From Poteriospumella lacustris (Eukaryota > Sar > Chrysophyceae > Chromulinales > Dinobryaceae), in assembly GCA_008000375.1 (NCBI GenBank), contig SMOI01000026.1, forward strand, positions 140,683-204,682: DNA of 64,000 bases. The letters run 5' to 3'. Both the position numbers and the translations under genes were made by a program. The first letter of the stretch is position 1; every line of letters starts with the position of its first letter. Positions 38,901-51,386 of this stretch are shown piece after piece. The notes below the pieces were generated by a model. The model ran no database searches and was not told the origin of the DNA. It saw nothing but the letters and a program-made list of their open reading frames with translations.

Positions 38901-41900
38901 ATGCAGGGGCCCGGGCGCTCGCGCTGGTACTGCGCGAGGCGGTCGTTGGCCTGGCGCCAGGCGGCGTCGTTGTCGCCGACCAGCGCCGTCGTGAACTTGA
39001 CCTCGCCGTGCGCGTGCCACGGCTGGTACTTGCGGTACAGGCGCTGCAGCGGCGGCTTCGACTCGTAGGCGGCCGCGGCGGCGCCCAGGCGGCCGTGGAT
39101 CACCCAGACGTACGCGCGGCACGACACCGGCGGCGCCGTCGCCTCTGCCACGGCGCCTGCGCCGCCCGCGGCGACGGCGGCCGCCTGGCGCTGCACCTGC
39201 GCGTCCCAATAGGCGCGCAGCGCGGCCTCCTCCGCGTTGTTCTCCTTCACGAAGAAGACGCCGAGCATGCCGACGTGGCCCGACGACGTCGCCGACCGCG
39301 CCGTGCGCGCGCCCGCGTAGTAGACGAAGATCTTTTTGAACTGCGCGACGCGCGCGTCGAGGTACGGCGCGGCGCGCGTCGAGACCATCTCGAGGTCCTG
39401 CAGCTGGTACCGGCCCGTCACCTGGAACGGCAGCAGCGTCTGCGGCTGCGCGTTGCGCTTGCTGCCCTTGCGACCGCCACCCGACGACGACGCGGCGGCG
39501 GCGGCGCTGGCGACGCGCGCGACGCAGCCGGTGTGCATGACGACGGCGAGCTCGAGCGGCACTTGGCTCTCGTAGACGCCCTCGACCTCGGGCGACGTGA
39601 AGAACAGGTCCAGCGTCTTCTCGTGGCGCTGGAACTTCGCCTCGGACAGCTGCAGCTCGTAGAGCGCGAGGCACTCCTTGCCGTGCGGCAGGTCCTTCTT
39701 CACCAACCGGCCGCCGAGCCGCGCCGCCGTGGCCATCGCCTCGCGGTGCCGCGGGTCGATGTTCACGTAGATCGTGCGCGCCACCGACAGCGACAGGCGC
39801 TGCAGCTGCGTCGGCGAGGTGAGCGCCCAGACGTGGAAGTCGCCGGGCTGCTGCTCGACGCGCTGCACCTCGAGGATCTGCCACGTGTTGTGCAGCGCGT
39901 TCTGCGTCGCCTGCTGGACGAAGTCGAGCACGCGGCCGGTGACGCGCTTCGCCACGAAGCCGTCGCCCGTCGCGGCGGACCGCGCCTGCTGCCGGTCGTA
40001 CTGCCGCCGGCCGCGCCACACGGCCTTGCGCGCCTGCAGCCACGTCTGCAGCTCGGCGCGCGTCGCGGGCGGCTCCGTCAGCAGCGACGGCGCCGTCGGC
40101 GTCGCGGCGGCCGCGGCGGCCGCGTCCTTCGCCCGCGCGGCCTCCGCGTCGCTGGCGGTTTTCGCTTCGTCGGCGGCCTCAGCGGCGGCGCCGTCATCGT
40201 CCGCGTCGAAGTGGACGCGCTTCTGCCCCGCGGCCCCATCGACGTCGCCGTCGCCGTCGCCTTCGTCCACCGCCATCGCAGCGGTCGCCGCAGCGGTCGT
40301 CGCCGTCGCATGGCCGAGCAGCTTGCGGCCCATGCGGCCGGACTCGGTGACGCTGGCGGGCGTCTGGAGCAGCGATAGCTGGCGGAAGGCGTCGCGGATG
40401 TTCACCTGGCGCTTGCCCGACAGTTTGCTCTCGAGGCGCTTCACGAGCCACGGCGGGTGCGCGACGCGCGGCACGGGGTTGTCCTGGTGCTGCATGCCGG
40501 CGGGGATGGTGACGATCTTCTGGATCGTCTTGCCCAGGCGGTCCTTGTAGTAGTCCCAGTCGATCAGCGGCCGGAAGTCGGCGCCGTCGAGGCTGTTGTC
40601 CTTCAGCCACTTGCGCAGGAAGTAGCGGCGCATCGCGGGCTCGCAGCTGAAGATGGCGACGGGGATGGCGCGGTCGGTGACGGGCGCGCCCTCGGGGTAG
40701 CGCGAGATGACGAGTTTGCAGTTGAGGCCCTTGTCCTTGGTCATCTCGGCGCCGAGGAAGTCGGCGAGGCGGCCGGCCGTCGTCAGCGACGTCGACTTGC
40801 GGCCCTCGTAGTCGTCCACCGTCTTCGAGATCGTCTTCTTCTCCGAGATCAGCTCCAGCAGCTCCTCGTCGTCCATGTCCTGGCCCTGGCTGTCCAGCAC
40901 GTCGAGCCACTGGTTCGCCACGTCCGCCACGGCGGCGTAGCACTCGGGCAGCGTCTTGCCCGCGAGGAACTGCTCGAAGACCTGCGACTGGAAGATCTTG
41001 ACGAGCTCCAGCTCGCCGCGCCGCTTCAGCTCGAAGCCCTTGAGCTCGGCGACGGAGCCGTTGAAGTTGAAGACGACGTACTTCTTCTTCAGCAGGCGGC
41101 CCTCCTCGGGCGAGGCCGGCAGCACCATCGCCTTGTACGGCCCGTCCAGCTCGAAGAAGATCGAGCACTCCGAGTGCATCGCGTACTTCGGCGGCTGCCC
41201 CGGCGCGTGGCTCTTCTCGAGCACCTGGTACTGGTGGTTCGTGTAGCGGTCGTGCACGTCGGCGTTGAGCATGGCGCACGGGTAGCTGACGGTCAGCTTC
41301 GCCTGCTTCTCCTTCGTCAGGAACGTGAAGTTCTGCGGGAAGATGGCCGGCAGGATGCACCAGATGCCGTCCGTGTCCAGCTCCAGCGGCCGCCCCACCT
41401 GCTCGACGAGCTCGCGCGCCTGGCGAATGAGCTGCGCGCCCGTGTGCGTCACGATGCCGGCCATCTCCATGCTGCGCCAGCGCGCGCCCTTGCGCATCAC
41501 GTAGCCGTAGAACGAGTTGAGGATGCACTTGTGCGCGAGCTGCAGCGAGTCCATGAGGATCTCGCGGTCCTCCGCCTGCTTCTTGGCCAGCAGGTCGCCG
41601 CGCTTGTCGGCGTCGCTCTTCTTGTTCTTCCACACCTTCGTCAGCAGTTTGTAGTCGTAGCGGCGGTCGCGGAAGGCCTTCACCGTGTCCACGTAGAACG
41701 AGTTCTCGCGCATGCAGACGGTCGACACGCGCTCCTCGACCTTCGTCACCTTCGTCTTGCGGTACACGCGCTGGCTGTAGCTCTTCAGCCGCGCGCGCAC
41801 CAGCGCCGCTTGGTCCTTCGCCGAGAGCTCAGGAAACGCCTGCGCGACGCCGTCGGGCCCGGCGGCCGTGGGCTTCTCGTAGGACAACTGGTTGCGGATG

Positions 41901-44257
41901 TGGCCGTACTCGTTGGCGGTGGCGGGCGAGAACTCGCCGCGCCACGTCCAGGTCATGGGCCGCTTGCACTCGTTGGCCGAGCTGTTGTACTTGCAGGAGG
42001 CGCAGTCGTGCAGGTCGACCATGGACGAGGGCTGCAGGCGGTTCGTGAGGATGATGTTGGGGTACATGGCGCCCACGTCCAAGTGGTAGATGAGCGGGCT
42101 CTCCATGCGGTCGGGGCAGTCGCGCAGCAGCTCGAGCTTCTCGACGACCTGCTGCTTCACCTCGTCGTAGTTGGCCACGTCCGAGCGCTGGACGCCGTGC
42201 TCCACCTCCAGCGCGAAGTTGAGGTCGCGGTCGACCTTGTCGATCAGCTGCTGAAACGCCGACGGCACCAGCTGGAAGCGCACGGGGATGTCGGCGCGGA
42301 AGACGCCGGCCTCGAGACACTCGACGTGTCCGCCGATGTACGTCTCGGACTCCAACAGGTGGCCGTCGTAGAAGGCCTCGGGCGGGTCCACCTGTTTGTT
42401 CGGACAGACGATGTTGCCCTTGTACGCCTCCACCATGAGCAGCGCCTCGCAGAGCGTGCCCGAGCCCTTGCGCAGGACGTCCTCGGAGACCATGGGGATG
42501 ATGGTGCTCAGCGAGAAGATGAAGTTGTGCACGTAGAGGCTGTACAGGTAGAACGTCGCCACCGCGTCGGACACCGAGTACGACGCCATGTGGTGCGGCC
42601 GCTCCTTGGCGAAGCGCAGCATGTCCTCGGGGTCCACCTCGACGGGGTCGTAGCCCAGCTTGTACTTCGTCACGGCCTTGAGGCCCTGGTTGCCCTGCGG
42701 CAGGTACGAGTCGCGCTGCACCCAGCAGAACGAGTCCAAGTGCACGATGCAGCGCCCCGTGTACTGCATGTCCGACTGCAGCAGGTTCTTCGCGCCCGCT
42801 GTAGCAGACAGACCGAGAGAGAGGGGGCGTTAGAGCAAAGAGCGAGGGAGCGGGACAGGCACAGCAGAGCGAGACACGTCACGTACGTTGGCCGGAGCTG
42901 ATGCCGAGCGCGCGGTAGAGCGACATCATCCCGGGGAACTTCGACAGGCGGATCTCGAGGTACGGCCAGTCGAACTTGTCGCCGTTGTACGTCGTGATGA
43001 CGTGCGGCCGCAGCTCCTGCAGGTGCTTCAAGAAATACTGCAGCGTCTCGCGCTCGTTGGCGACGTTGATGACCTTGAAGGGTCCGGGGAACGACGGCTT
43101 CGGCGTGTACTCGAAGTCCTCGATGTCCTCGCTGACGATCTCGCGGTTGATGATCAGGAAGCCCTGGTTGGCCACCATGTACGAGATCATGAACACGCGG
43201 TCGTGCTCGGGGTTGGGGAACTTCAGCGGGCTCTTCTCGCACTCGATGTCGAAGGCCAAGACGCGCGGCTCGCACAGCTCGAGCAGGTCCTTCTGCCACT
43301 CGATCGAGCACGTCAGCGCGTTGTGGTCCGGCGTGACCGTGTACCACGCGCCGACGCGGACGTCCAAGTCGATGGCGACGCGCATGGCGTAGGGCACGTC
43401 GTACTCGCGCATGTCGAGCAGAGTGTCCAACGGGTCGCTCGTGGCGGCCGCCGTGCGCCGTCCGTCCTGCTGCTGCTCGAACAGCGACTCCAAATTCGAC
43501 TCGTTGCGCAGGTTGTTCTGGTTCTGTTCGATCTTCGTTCTACAGGAGACACGGCGAGGGGAGAGGGGGCGACGGTGGCGTTAGCTGCGGGCAGAACGGA
43601 CCGTCGCAGCGGGGGACGCTACCTGAGCTGGCTCTTGCACTCGATCAGTTCGGACACCGTGTTGAAGGCGATCTTCACGAAGCGATGCTGCAGCCCCGAG
43701 AGGTGGTTGGGCAGGTCCAGATCTTCCTTCGCGATGACGCTGGCGAAGCAGCCTTCGAACTTGCGCATGAGGAAGTTGCAGACCTCGAGCAGGCGCTGCG
43801 GGTCGCTCACGTCCAAGAAGAAGTACGGCTGGTAGAACAGACACGACTTGAAGTTCGACCCGTCGCGGTCGATGAAGTACAGCTCGATGCCCGCCTTCTC
43901 CAGGCCAGAGCTGTCGGGCATCGTGATGGGCAGGTAGTTCAGCAGCCAGCCCAGTCGCGCGGCGCCCTGTGCAGCGACAGACGCTCAGTCTAAAGTGAAT
44001 CCACCGGGAGAACGGGCCAAATGGCGCCGACTTACCTCGACCATGCGATGGAAGCCAAAGCGGCCGTCAATCTCGTCGGCCAATTCGCGACTGCGGGCCT
44101 TCTCACTCGCCTCGAGGGTGTTCGGCCTCGCCGCATTTGACGACTGGCGACCTGAGCTCGGCTTGTTGCCCGCCTTCTGCTGCTGCTGGTATTTGGTCTT
44201 CCCTTTGTTGTCCATAGCGTGGGAAGCAAATGGCTTGGTTTTCCCTTTGTTGTCCAT
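35948..44257 (-). CDS. POLE: DNA polymerase epsilon catalytic subunit
   Basis: Four exons are inferred: 44257-44036, 43966-43623, 43539-42887 and 42798-35948, giving 2,689 residues. The exonuclease has AFDIECEKSP (D286, E288), TYNGDKFDWPYLEIR and YSVSDAVATF. Polymerase motif A is DVGAMYPNIILTNRLQP, motif B NSFYGYVMRKGARW, and motif C LDTDGIW with D881 and D883, the epsilon-type form. The inactive second polymerase half follows, carrying Asp/Gly-rich insertions that make the protein about 400 residues longer than human. C-terminal CysA is intact (CGYC...CGHC); CysB keeps only two cysteines. POLE is the leading-strand replicase. The first exon has two in-frame ATGs (44257, 44215) created by a 42-bp tandem duplication. 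Confidence 0.93.
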
Positions 44258-44277
44258 GACGTGGGGAGCAAATGCGA
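44194..44277. repeat. 42-bp tandem duplication over the POLE start codon
   Basis: Units 44194-44235 and 44236-44277 differ at a few positions. Each contains the codons for MDNKGKTK and hence an in-frame ATG. Confidence 0.85.
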
Positions 44278-44887
44278 TGGGAACCAACTGTACAGTAGGT
44301 GTGTCGATCGCCGTCGGTCAGGGGCCTCTGTCTATGTCGATGTCAGGTCCAGGTCGCTCCGATTCTCTCTGAATACGCTCTTCTGCACTCGACAGAATCA
44401 CCGCAGTATTCCAGTCTGATGCCCCCGTCATCTTCCATCGTCCTTCGCCGTCAGAAGCTGCCCAAGTCTCCGTCGCGGGGCCATCGCCGCGTCGCGTTGG
44501 CGACGACCGCGCCGCCGACTCGATCCACCGTCAAATTAGCCGGCGTTTGGTGTTCAAATTTGAATCGCCGCCCGGCGACCGTTTCGGTTTTGCGACCGTC
44601 CCCTCTCCCACGACGAACTGCTCTGCACCGCTCCGGGCCCACATCAATAGGGGGCCCTATGGGAGCTGAACCTGCACCTGTCTCCGCTGTATGTCAGCAG
44701 AACACAGAGAGAGACGGAGACACGCCAGCGCTGTGAAACGGGGTAATTGTGTGTATGTACAAAGTGGTGGAAGAGGCGGCGGTATACGACGAAGAGCAAC
44801 GAGCGACGAAGAGACGAGGCGGCAACGAGAGCAACGGCAACGGCCGCGGGTGGGACGCGGAGAGAAATGGCCCGGACGCAGAAGACG
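44258..44887. other. Intergenic 630 bp upstream of POLE
   Basis: It holds the POLE promoter and the 3' flank of the CSC1/OSCA-like gene, both on the minus strand. It has mixed composition. No RNA gene, repeat or credible ORF was recognised. Confidence 0.5.
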
Positions 44888-47800
44888 CTAGATGTCCATG
44901 TCCAGGGCGATGCCTTCTCCGTCGTCGGGGGAGGCCGTCCCGCGGGGCGACACGTCGCGGGCGGCGGTGGCGGTGGCGGCGGTGCCGCGCGGGCTACCGC
45001 TGGCGCGGGGGCTGTCGGCCTGGAGGACGCGGGGATGGTTCGGCGAGCTGTGGCTGGAGCTCGCAGCCATGGCCGCCGAGGCGAGCAGCGGCAGCGACTC
45101 AGACGGCGGCGAATGGGGCTCGTGGTGAGCTGGCGCTGCCGGCGCCTGCGACGGGGCCAGTCGCGGCGAGGCCGCCGCTTTGGGCCCCGACAGCGCGCGG
45201 TCCTCGGCGGGCGTCGCCGCAGGAGCGGCAGTGGCGGCGGCCTGCATCAGATCCGACAAGTTGCGCGCCGCCGACGGCGCAGCGAACGGACTGGCGGCAG
45301 CCTCCGCCGGCGGCTGAAACGCCGACGAACTGGCGACGGCGGAGGCGACGGACGGCGACGAGGGCGCGGCGGGCGTCGACACGGACAGCTCCATCAGCCG
45401 CGCCGAGTGCGCGGTGGCGGGCTCGGGCGTGGGCTTGATCAGCGACGTCAGCGACACCGTGGCGACCGGCGCCACGGCCGGCGCAGCTGCGGAGGGCTGC
45501 GCCGCCGCCGCCGCCGCAGCCTCTCCGCCGCCAGCGGGCGCCTTCGGCTGCGAGGCCGCCATGGCCGCCATGGCCGCCGCTTCGGCAGGCGCCGCTTCGG
45601 ACGCGACCTGCGCGATCAACTGCGCCAGGGCCGCCGGCGGCTTCTTCGTCGCGGGGAGCGGCGACTTCTCGGCGACCCTCTTGGGCGACGAGCGGGCGCT
45701 ACCGTCGTCTTCGTTGTCGCCCTCGACGATGACGCCGAACCGCTCGCGGGCGGTCAGCCCACCGACGGTGGGGCGGTGGTCGGCCTTCGCGTCGTTTTCC
45801 GTCTCCGACTCGTTGTGCTTCCGCTCGGGGCTGTGCGGCGGCGCGGCGTCAGCGCCGACGGCGTCGGTGGGCGACGCAGACGACGCGGCGGGGAAGAACG
45901 ATTTGCTTCGTGCGTCGGCCCCGGCGGGCGACAGCGACCCCGGCGACGATCCCACCGACGAGCTGCGCGACTTGACGAGGAGCTTCTTCAGCGCCGACTG
46001 CACCGGCGACACCGACGACGTCGGACCCGCCACCGACCGAAACGCGCGCGCTGCGGCCAAAGCGCCCGGCGACAGCGGCGTCGCCTCTGCCCCTCCCGGC
46101 GGACTCACGGCGCCGCCAGACCGTGGCCCGGGCCGCCCCTCGGGCGAGTCAGACACCGGCTGCGTCTTCGAATGCTCAGCGCTGAGGTGGCGCACGACGG
46201 CGCGGAAGTCCTTCGTCGGCGTGGGCGACCGGCTCGTGCGGCCGAAGAACGAGTGGCTCTTGCCCGAGCCGTTGTGCGAGCCGTACATCTCCACGTCGTA
46301 CTCCGACCCGGACATCATGCGCACGAGCTCGTCCGAGTCGCCGCCGGGCACGATCAGACTCGACCGCGTGCTCAGTCCGCGCGCCGTCATCGGCGGCGGC
46401 GGCGGCACGAGCGGCTTCAAGTGGCGGCCCGTCCAGCGGTGGTACCAGTAGTCCTCGTGGCGCCAGAAGACCAGCCGCACCTGGAACCACGCGCTGGCCA
46501 TCGAGTCCTGCAGACTCATGGCGAGCACTTTCTTCGACTTGGGCTTGGGCAGCGTCTTGGAGGCCAGCGTCTGGAGGTCGTCGACGTCGATGACCTTCTT
46601 CTCCTCGTACTGCACGATGGGGTCCACGCCGAAGTACTGCACGATCGACAGCACCTTCTGCTGCAGGTCCACGGGCACGTACACCGACAGGTCGTCCTTC
46701 ATGATGTTGTTCGAGTCGATGAGCACGGGGCGGTGGCGCGGGAGCACGTTCTTCGCGTAGGAGCACAGGTACTGCTCCTCCTGGTAGCGCAGCATCGGGT
46801 AGTAGATGCGGATGGACTCGACGCTGCTGAACTTCATCGAGTCGACGACGCCGGCGATGCGGATCGACTTGCACAGGAAGGTGAAGAGCCACTGGCCGAA
46901 GGGCTGCAGGATGAGGATGTGCAGCGTCGTGAGACAGACGAGGATGAGCAGCGTCTTGTAGCTGTAGAAGATGTGCTTCTGCCCGTCCGACATCCACGGC
47001 TGCGTCTTCATCGTGAAGAAGTTGTACGGCGGCGCCTTGTCCACCACCTCGTACGCCGAGCCGTTCCAGAAGACGTCGTCCATGGGCCACGAGTAGATGA
47101 AGCGCATCGTCACGAACATGTGCGCGCAGATCGACAGAATCGCCTGCCGCCGCAGGCGCGACGCGATCGTCGAGTCCAACATTGACGCGACCTTCCAGCG
47201 GCGGAGCAAGAGGTAGTTGTCGATGAAGAAGATGACGATGAAGGCGACGGTGGCGATCAGCAGCGAAATCGGCGTCAGCAGCGCGTAGAAGAGCGAGACG
47301 AAGATGACCTTCGAGATGCCCGTGTACTTCTCCGCGATCGACCAGTACGAGCCCACCCAGAAGCTGTTCATCTCCTCTTGGGTGTCCGAGACCATGGCGC
47401 TGTAGTAGTGGCGCATGAAGAGGCCGTACCAATCAGTGAGATCCATCAGCGGCGCAGTGAAACACGCGGCGATCTGCACCGTGAGAATCTGTCCGAGGAA
47501 CGAGGGCGTGATGACCTCTCTCCAGTCCGCCGTCAGATACGGAATGATCGTCGACAGCAAGAAACGGGCGCAGAAGAGGCGCGTCTGCAGACTCGTCTGC
47601 TTGCTGCCCTCGCTGCGCGGGTTTTGGTAGTCGGTGAGGTAGTCGAAGACGGTGGGCAGCACCGAGTCCACCACGCCGACCAGCAGACCGAGCAGGTTCG
47701 GAATGTTCTCGCGCACGGCTTTCACGAGGTACCAAATGACTGCCAAGATGCCTACGTACGCGAGAAAGGCCTGTGTATTCCGTGCGCGAGCTTGTACCCG

Positions 47801-48888
47801 GCCCACCGTGAGGTTCTGCCACAAAATGTTGTCGGGTTCGGGCGGTTGGCGCACGTCCAACACGTTGTCGCCGAAGAAATACGACGAGTTCGCCGTGGTG
47901 CTCTTCAGATCGAAGATCGCCTGGTAATCGGGCACTTCCAACTCGTTGAGACACTCGTGTTGGTCCTTCTCGCTGTCGAAGGTGACGAAGACTTTGCAGA
48001 CGGGGTACGTCTTCTTCAGCGCGCGGTTGATCTCCTCTTCGATTTTTTCGTATTGGCGATGCAGCCCATCGGTCTTGGCTTTGCTGCTCATGCGACCCGA
48101 CTCTTGAATTTTGCGGACGACGTTGTGCTTTTTGAGGATGAGGTCGGTGAGCTCGTTGTTCCGTCGCAGAATGGTGATGTACTTCACCTGGCCGAACTGA
48201 GAGAAATACTCGTACCATCGATACGGGTCGTCCGCGGTCGCGTCTGGATCGAGGACCTCTACACTGTAATCTTTGGCGGTTTGCACCGACTCGTCGAGTT
48301 TTTGTTCGATCTTTGCTTCGATGAATTTGGAGAAAATGATGGCGAGACAGAAGATGATGCACATGGCGATGTCCGCCGCCGCCGCGTTGTACGGCAGCTC
48401 ACACGAGCGATAGGTTCGGAGACAAGAGGTCTCTCCCAATGGACAGTTTACTGTGGCCGTCACATTTCTGTCGTCGCACGCTGCGGAGAAAGGAAACTTG
48501 TGCGTGCCCTCGTAGCCGTCGTGCTGGTACTCGTTGACCGCGGCCAGCATCACCATTCCGCATAGAAAGGTCACAAAGGTCAGAATGACGAGCTGAGCGA
48601 AGTAGATGCCAATGCCAACACCGAAATGAGCGAAGGTATCCATGCCGGAATGGAACAGGGGGTACAGCTCGCCGCGATCGTGCTCATCGGGGCCAACTCG
48701 TCGATAAATGTTGGCATTGCGCTTGGTCTTCTTGAACTGCAGCTCTTCTGCCTTTGTATCTCTTGTTCGTCGAGGTAATGCACGCTCGTGGAAGAAGAGC
48801 TGTGAACAAGTACTTCGTTAGCAACAAGAGGTGGAGCGGAGAACGCGACGAGACTCACCTTAGCCTTCTTGAGCGACACTCTCGGCAT
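44888..48888 (-). CDS. CSC1/OSCA/TMEM63-like membrane channel with long disordered tail
   Basis: Two exons (48888-48859, ten codons, and 48799-44888; 59-nt intron with GTGAGT donor) give 1,313 residues. The first exon (MPRVSLKKAK) joins in phase 0 to LFFHERALPRR, and the conserved-looking LYPLFHSGMDTFAHFGVGIGIYF follows. About ten hydrophobic helices are split by a cytosolic domain with VCKVFVTFDSEKDQHECLN. The next landmarks are PEPDNILWQNLTVG, then LLSTIIPYLTAD and the pore-like ISLLIATVAFIVIFFIDNYL. Order and spacing fit calcium-permeable, osmosensitive OSCA/CSC1 channels or their protist relatives. The last ~480 residues are Ala/Ser/Pro-rich and probably disordered. A four-Cys extracellular loop (CDDR...CPLGETSC) lies after helix 1. 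Family confidence is moderate. Confidence 0.65.
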
Positions 48889-49445
48889 TGTTGAACTGTC
48901 TCTGATATCGACTCACTCAATGATGAAATATAGAAAATCCAAACGCTATCGAATTCTAGAAAGTGGCAGAGCGAACTCGCCTTCTCATAATACAAATACT
49001 AGTATACCACAAGCTGTCAATCGAGTTCACGGACCCACTGCAATTCAGTGCGGAGACCAAAACTCTACCAGGACAATTAACAGGGCAACTTCGCTGCACG
49101 ACTCTAAACACTACTAATTCTGCAGATGCTTGTCCTTCATGCAACAAATAGCCCCACCGATGACTCCAAAGCACTGCCCATTCCATTTGGACCATTGCAT
49201 CGAATTCAAACTCCTCGTCATCAGGCCCAGAGCGGTGACCGTTTCGCGCCGTCCCGAGAGAGTCGTTACGGCTTTGCACGCCGACGTCTCGACTCTGATT
49301 GATGCAAGCAAAGAAATGTGAAAACGAAGCGTTGCTGTCAGAATTGGCCACCACCGAGCACGTATCAGTGAGACTTTGCCACCGTGTTCAAAAAATTCCA
49401 CCCTCCGATTTCTCTGTTTCGCATACCAGGACTTGTTATTCGAAA
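48889..49445. other. AT-richer intergenic 557 bp between OSCA-like and NME7-like genes
   Basis: A bidirectional promoter by position. GC content drops here and stays lower to about 55 kb. Short ORFs in it have no features of real genes. Confidence 0.5.
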
Positions 49446-50524
49446 ATGAGCATTCTGGGGTTTGATATGGACTGGTTTGATCCCATCTCGGAACTGACAC
49501 ATCGGCTTTACTTGAAGTTCTTCCTTGATGATAACACCATTGAAATTTTAAGTGAAAAGTCCGCCTTTTTGAAACGAATCTACTACCCAGAAGTGAAGCT
49601 TCAAGATCTCTTCGTGGGCAACTCCATCACAATGTTCGTTCTTCTCATCGTTTACTTCAAATCAGATCACTTATCATCATGTTTATTTATAGATACAATC
49701 GCCTTTATGTTATCAAGGGCTATACGAACAAGTTCACGTCGGATTTCATGAGAGGGCGAGAGGCTCGCTTTCAAGTCTACGTCCCACTGTCTGAATCTCG
49801 AAGACTCCCACAGCTGTTGGCGAAAGTTGCTTCACACCGAATGCTTCCGGGAAGAATCTTCACCCACTTTCCTTCAATTACATTGGTGGAGATCGTGGGC
49901 ACATCGGGACAGAACTATGACAGATTTGTCGATGAATGCCGAAGTATCGGCTTCGACTTGCGACCGACCACCAACTCGGAAATTGAGGTATGTGTTGATC
50001 GCTGAGCATTTGAAATTCATTGACCTTGAGTCATCTATATTCTTTAGGAAACGATGAGGAATGCGGACATTGTTTCGCCGCCGCTCAACAGCACTCTGGC
50101 CTTAATCAAGCCTCATATTCTGAGAACCGGTCGCCTTGGAAATGTTCTTGAGGCGATTTTGGCGGATGGAAACTTCGAGATTTCATCACTGTTCTGCTTC
50201 CATTTTACTCTTGTCCAGGCGGAGGAGCTGTTCGACGCTTATAGAGGAATCTTCGACGACTACAGCAAATTCATCGAGAACTTGTGCTCTGGCCCTGTGG
50301 TCGCGGTTGGCATCAGTGGACGGGAAGGATATGACACAGTATCTGATTTCAGAGATTTTGCAGGCCCAGTTAATCCACAAATTGCGAAAGTATTACGCCC
50401 TGATTCTCTTCGAGCTCAGTTTGGAGACTCTTATTTGGACAATGCCCTTCACTGCACGGATCTGCCGGAAGACGGTGATATGGAGTGTCGCTACATTTTC
50501 AACGTGCTCGCGAGATTGAAGTAA
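49446..50524 (+). CDS. NME7: NME7-like protein: DM10 domain, decayed NDK domain A, intact NDK domain B
   Basis: Three exons (49446-49633, 49693-49987, 50048-50524) give 319 residues; the first donor (AT|GTTCGT) is weak. The DM10 domain reads WFDPISELTHRLYLKFFLDD, then SAFLKRIYYPEVKLQDLFVG. The C-terminal NDK domain reads LALIKPHILRTGRLGNVLEA, then SGPVVAVGI, RPDSLRAQFG and ALHCTDLPEDG with the catalytic His. Between them, where NME7 has NDK domain A (~130 residues), only ~80 residues remain (FQVYVPLSESRRLPQLLAKV...), with no catalytic His. NME7 belongs to the gamma-tubulin ring complex and to cilia. This suggests, but does not prove, a flagellate stage. Human NME7 is 376 residues. Confidence 0.82.
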
Positions 50525-50798
50525 TTAATTCTTATCACAGGTATCACCATGTGTGTTAGGAGCACGAGTATGAGTGGCTACAGGCCCTCGAGGTCCATCG
50601 GTCAATCCGCGAGTCGTCCCTGTCATTATTACTGTGCGACATACGCGCCATGTACCGTACAGTACCAACCCGAAACCCGAGGCACACGATGATGATGACG
50701 ACGATTGGGAAGAAGAAGATCGTGCCATGGGCCACTCGTCACCAAGAAGAAACACAACACATCTCGACAAGCTCTTCATTGCATCATTTCAAAGCAAG

Positions 50799-51386
50799 AT
50801 GGGTCAGTCTATGCCTTGTGCTTGCTTCGAAAATTTGAATTTGACTGATCAAGAAACTGACGAGAAGGTCATAAATGAGAGATTGAAAATGTTGACAGAT
50901 GGCGCGAAGTTCACAAGGAAGGCTTACTTAGGATTGACTTCACAAGAGGTTTTCGTCTCATTATCTGATGACAAATCTGGTTTAAAATGGAAAACGGAGA
51001 ATGCATGGACTGGAGGGGAGCACGGTGAGATAGATTTGACGTCCGAGGTCAAGAAAATAAAAACCCATGGCGAGAATGGATTGCACGTTGTGGGACTCGA
51101 CGATAAGGTTATCTTCGACATCAAAAGTGAAGACAGTAGTGAGAGGGATAAATGGGTGATAGCTTTGAACGAGCTCCTTCAGAGCTGGGTGGATTACCCT
51201 GATACAAAGCCGAAGTCTTCAGTTTCTGCAAGTGGTCAGTCGAACAAAAGCGACTACTTCAAGCGACGAGAGGAGGAAATTAAGGCGAGAGAAAAGGTCA
51301 ATAGCGAGAGAAAGGCGAAATATTCATCAGGTGGCATGAATTTTACAGCGCAGGTTATGGCAGACAGAGTAACCGCGAAAGTATAG
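50799..51386 (+). CDS. Probably acylated PH-like domain protein
   Basis: The ATG at 50799 gives 195 residues starting MGQSMPCAC, a consensus for N-myristoylation at G2 and palmitoylation at C7 and C9. An in-frame ATG at 50727 (MGHSSPRR) is the alternative. Residues ~30-130 look like a PH domain: a block GAKFTRKAYLG, beta strands with EVFVSLSDDKSGLKWKTE, LTSEVKKIKTHG, and a final helix ERDKWVIALNELLQSWV with the invariant Trp. The C-terminal ~60 residues are charged and Lys/Glu-rich. The likely role is as a membrane-bound signalling or adaptor protein; ligand and pathway are unknown. Confidence 0.65.
   Translation: MGQSMPCACFENLNLTDQETDEKVINERLKMLTDGAKFTRKAYLGLTSQEVFVSLSDDKSGLKWKTENAWTGGEHGEIDLTSEVKKIKTHGENGLHVVGLDDKVIFDIKSEDSSERDKWVIALNELLQSWVDYPDTKPKSSVSASGQSNKSDYFKRREEEIKAREKVNSERKAKYSSGGMNFTAQVMADRVTAKV

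Noticed and set aside
36005-40378. 1,457-residue open frame antisense to POLE
   Set aside because: It mirrors POLE codons in GC-rich DNA, is dominated by Arg, Ala, Val and Leu and has no domain. Such frames arise when third positions are almost all G or C.
40457-42901. 814-residue open frame antisense to the POLE catalytic core
   Set aside because: The sense strand carries all polymerase motifs; the antisense product has none.
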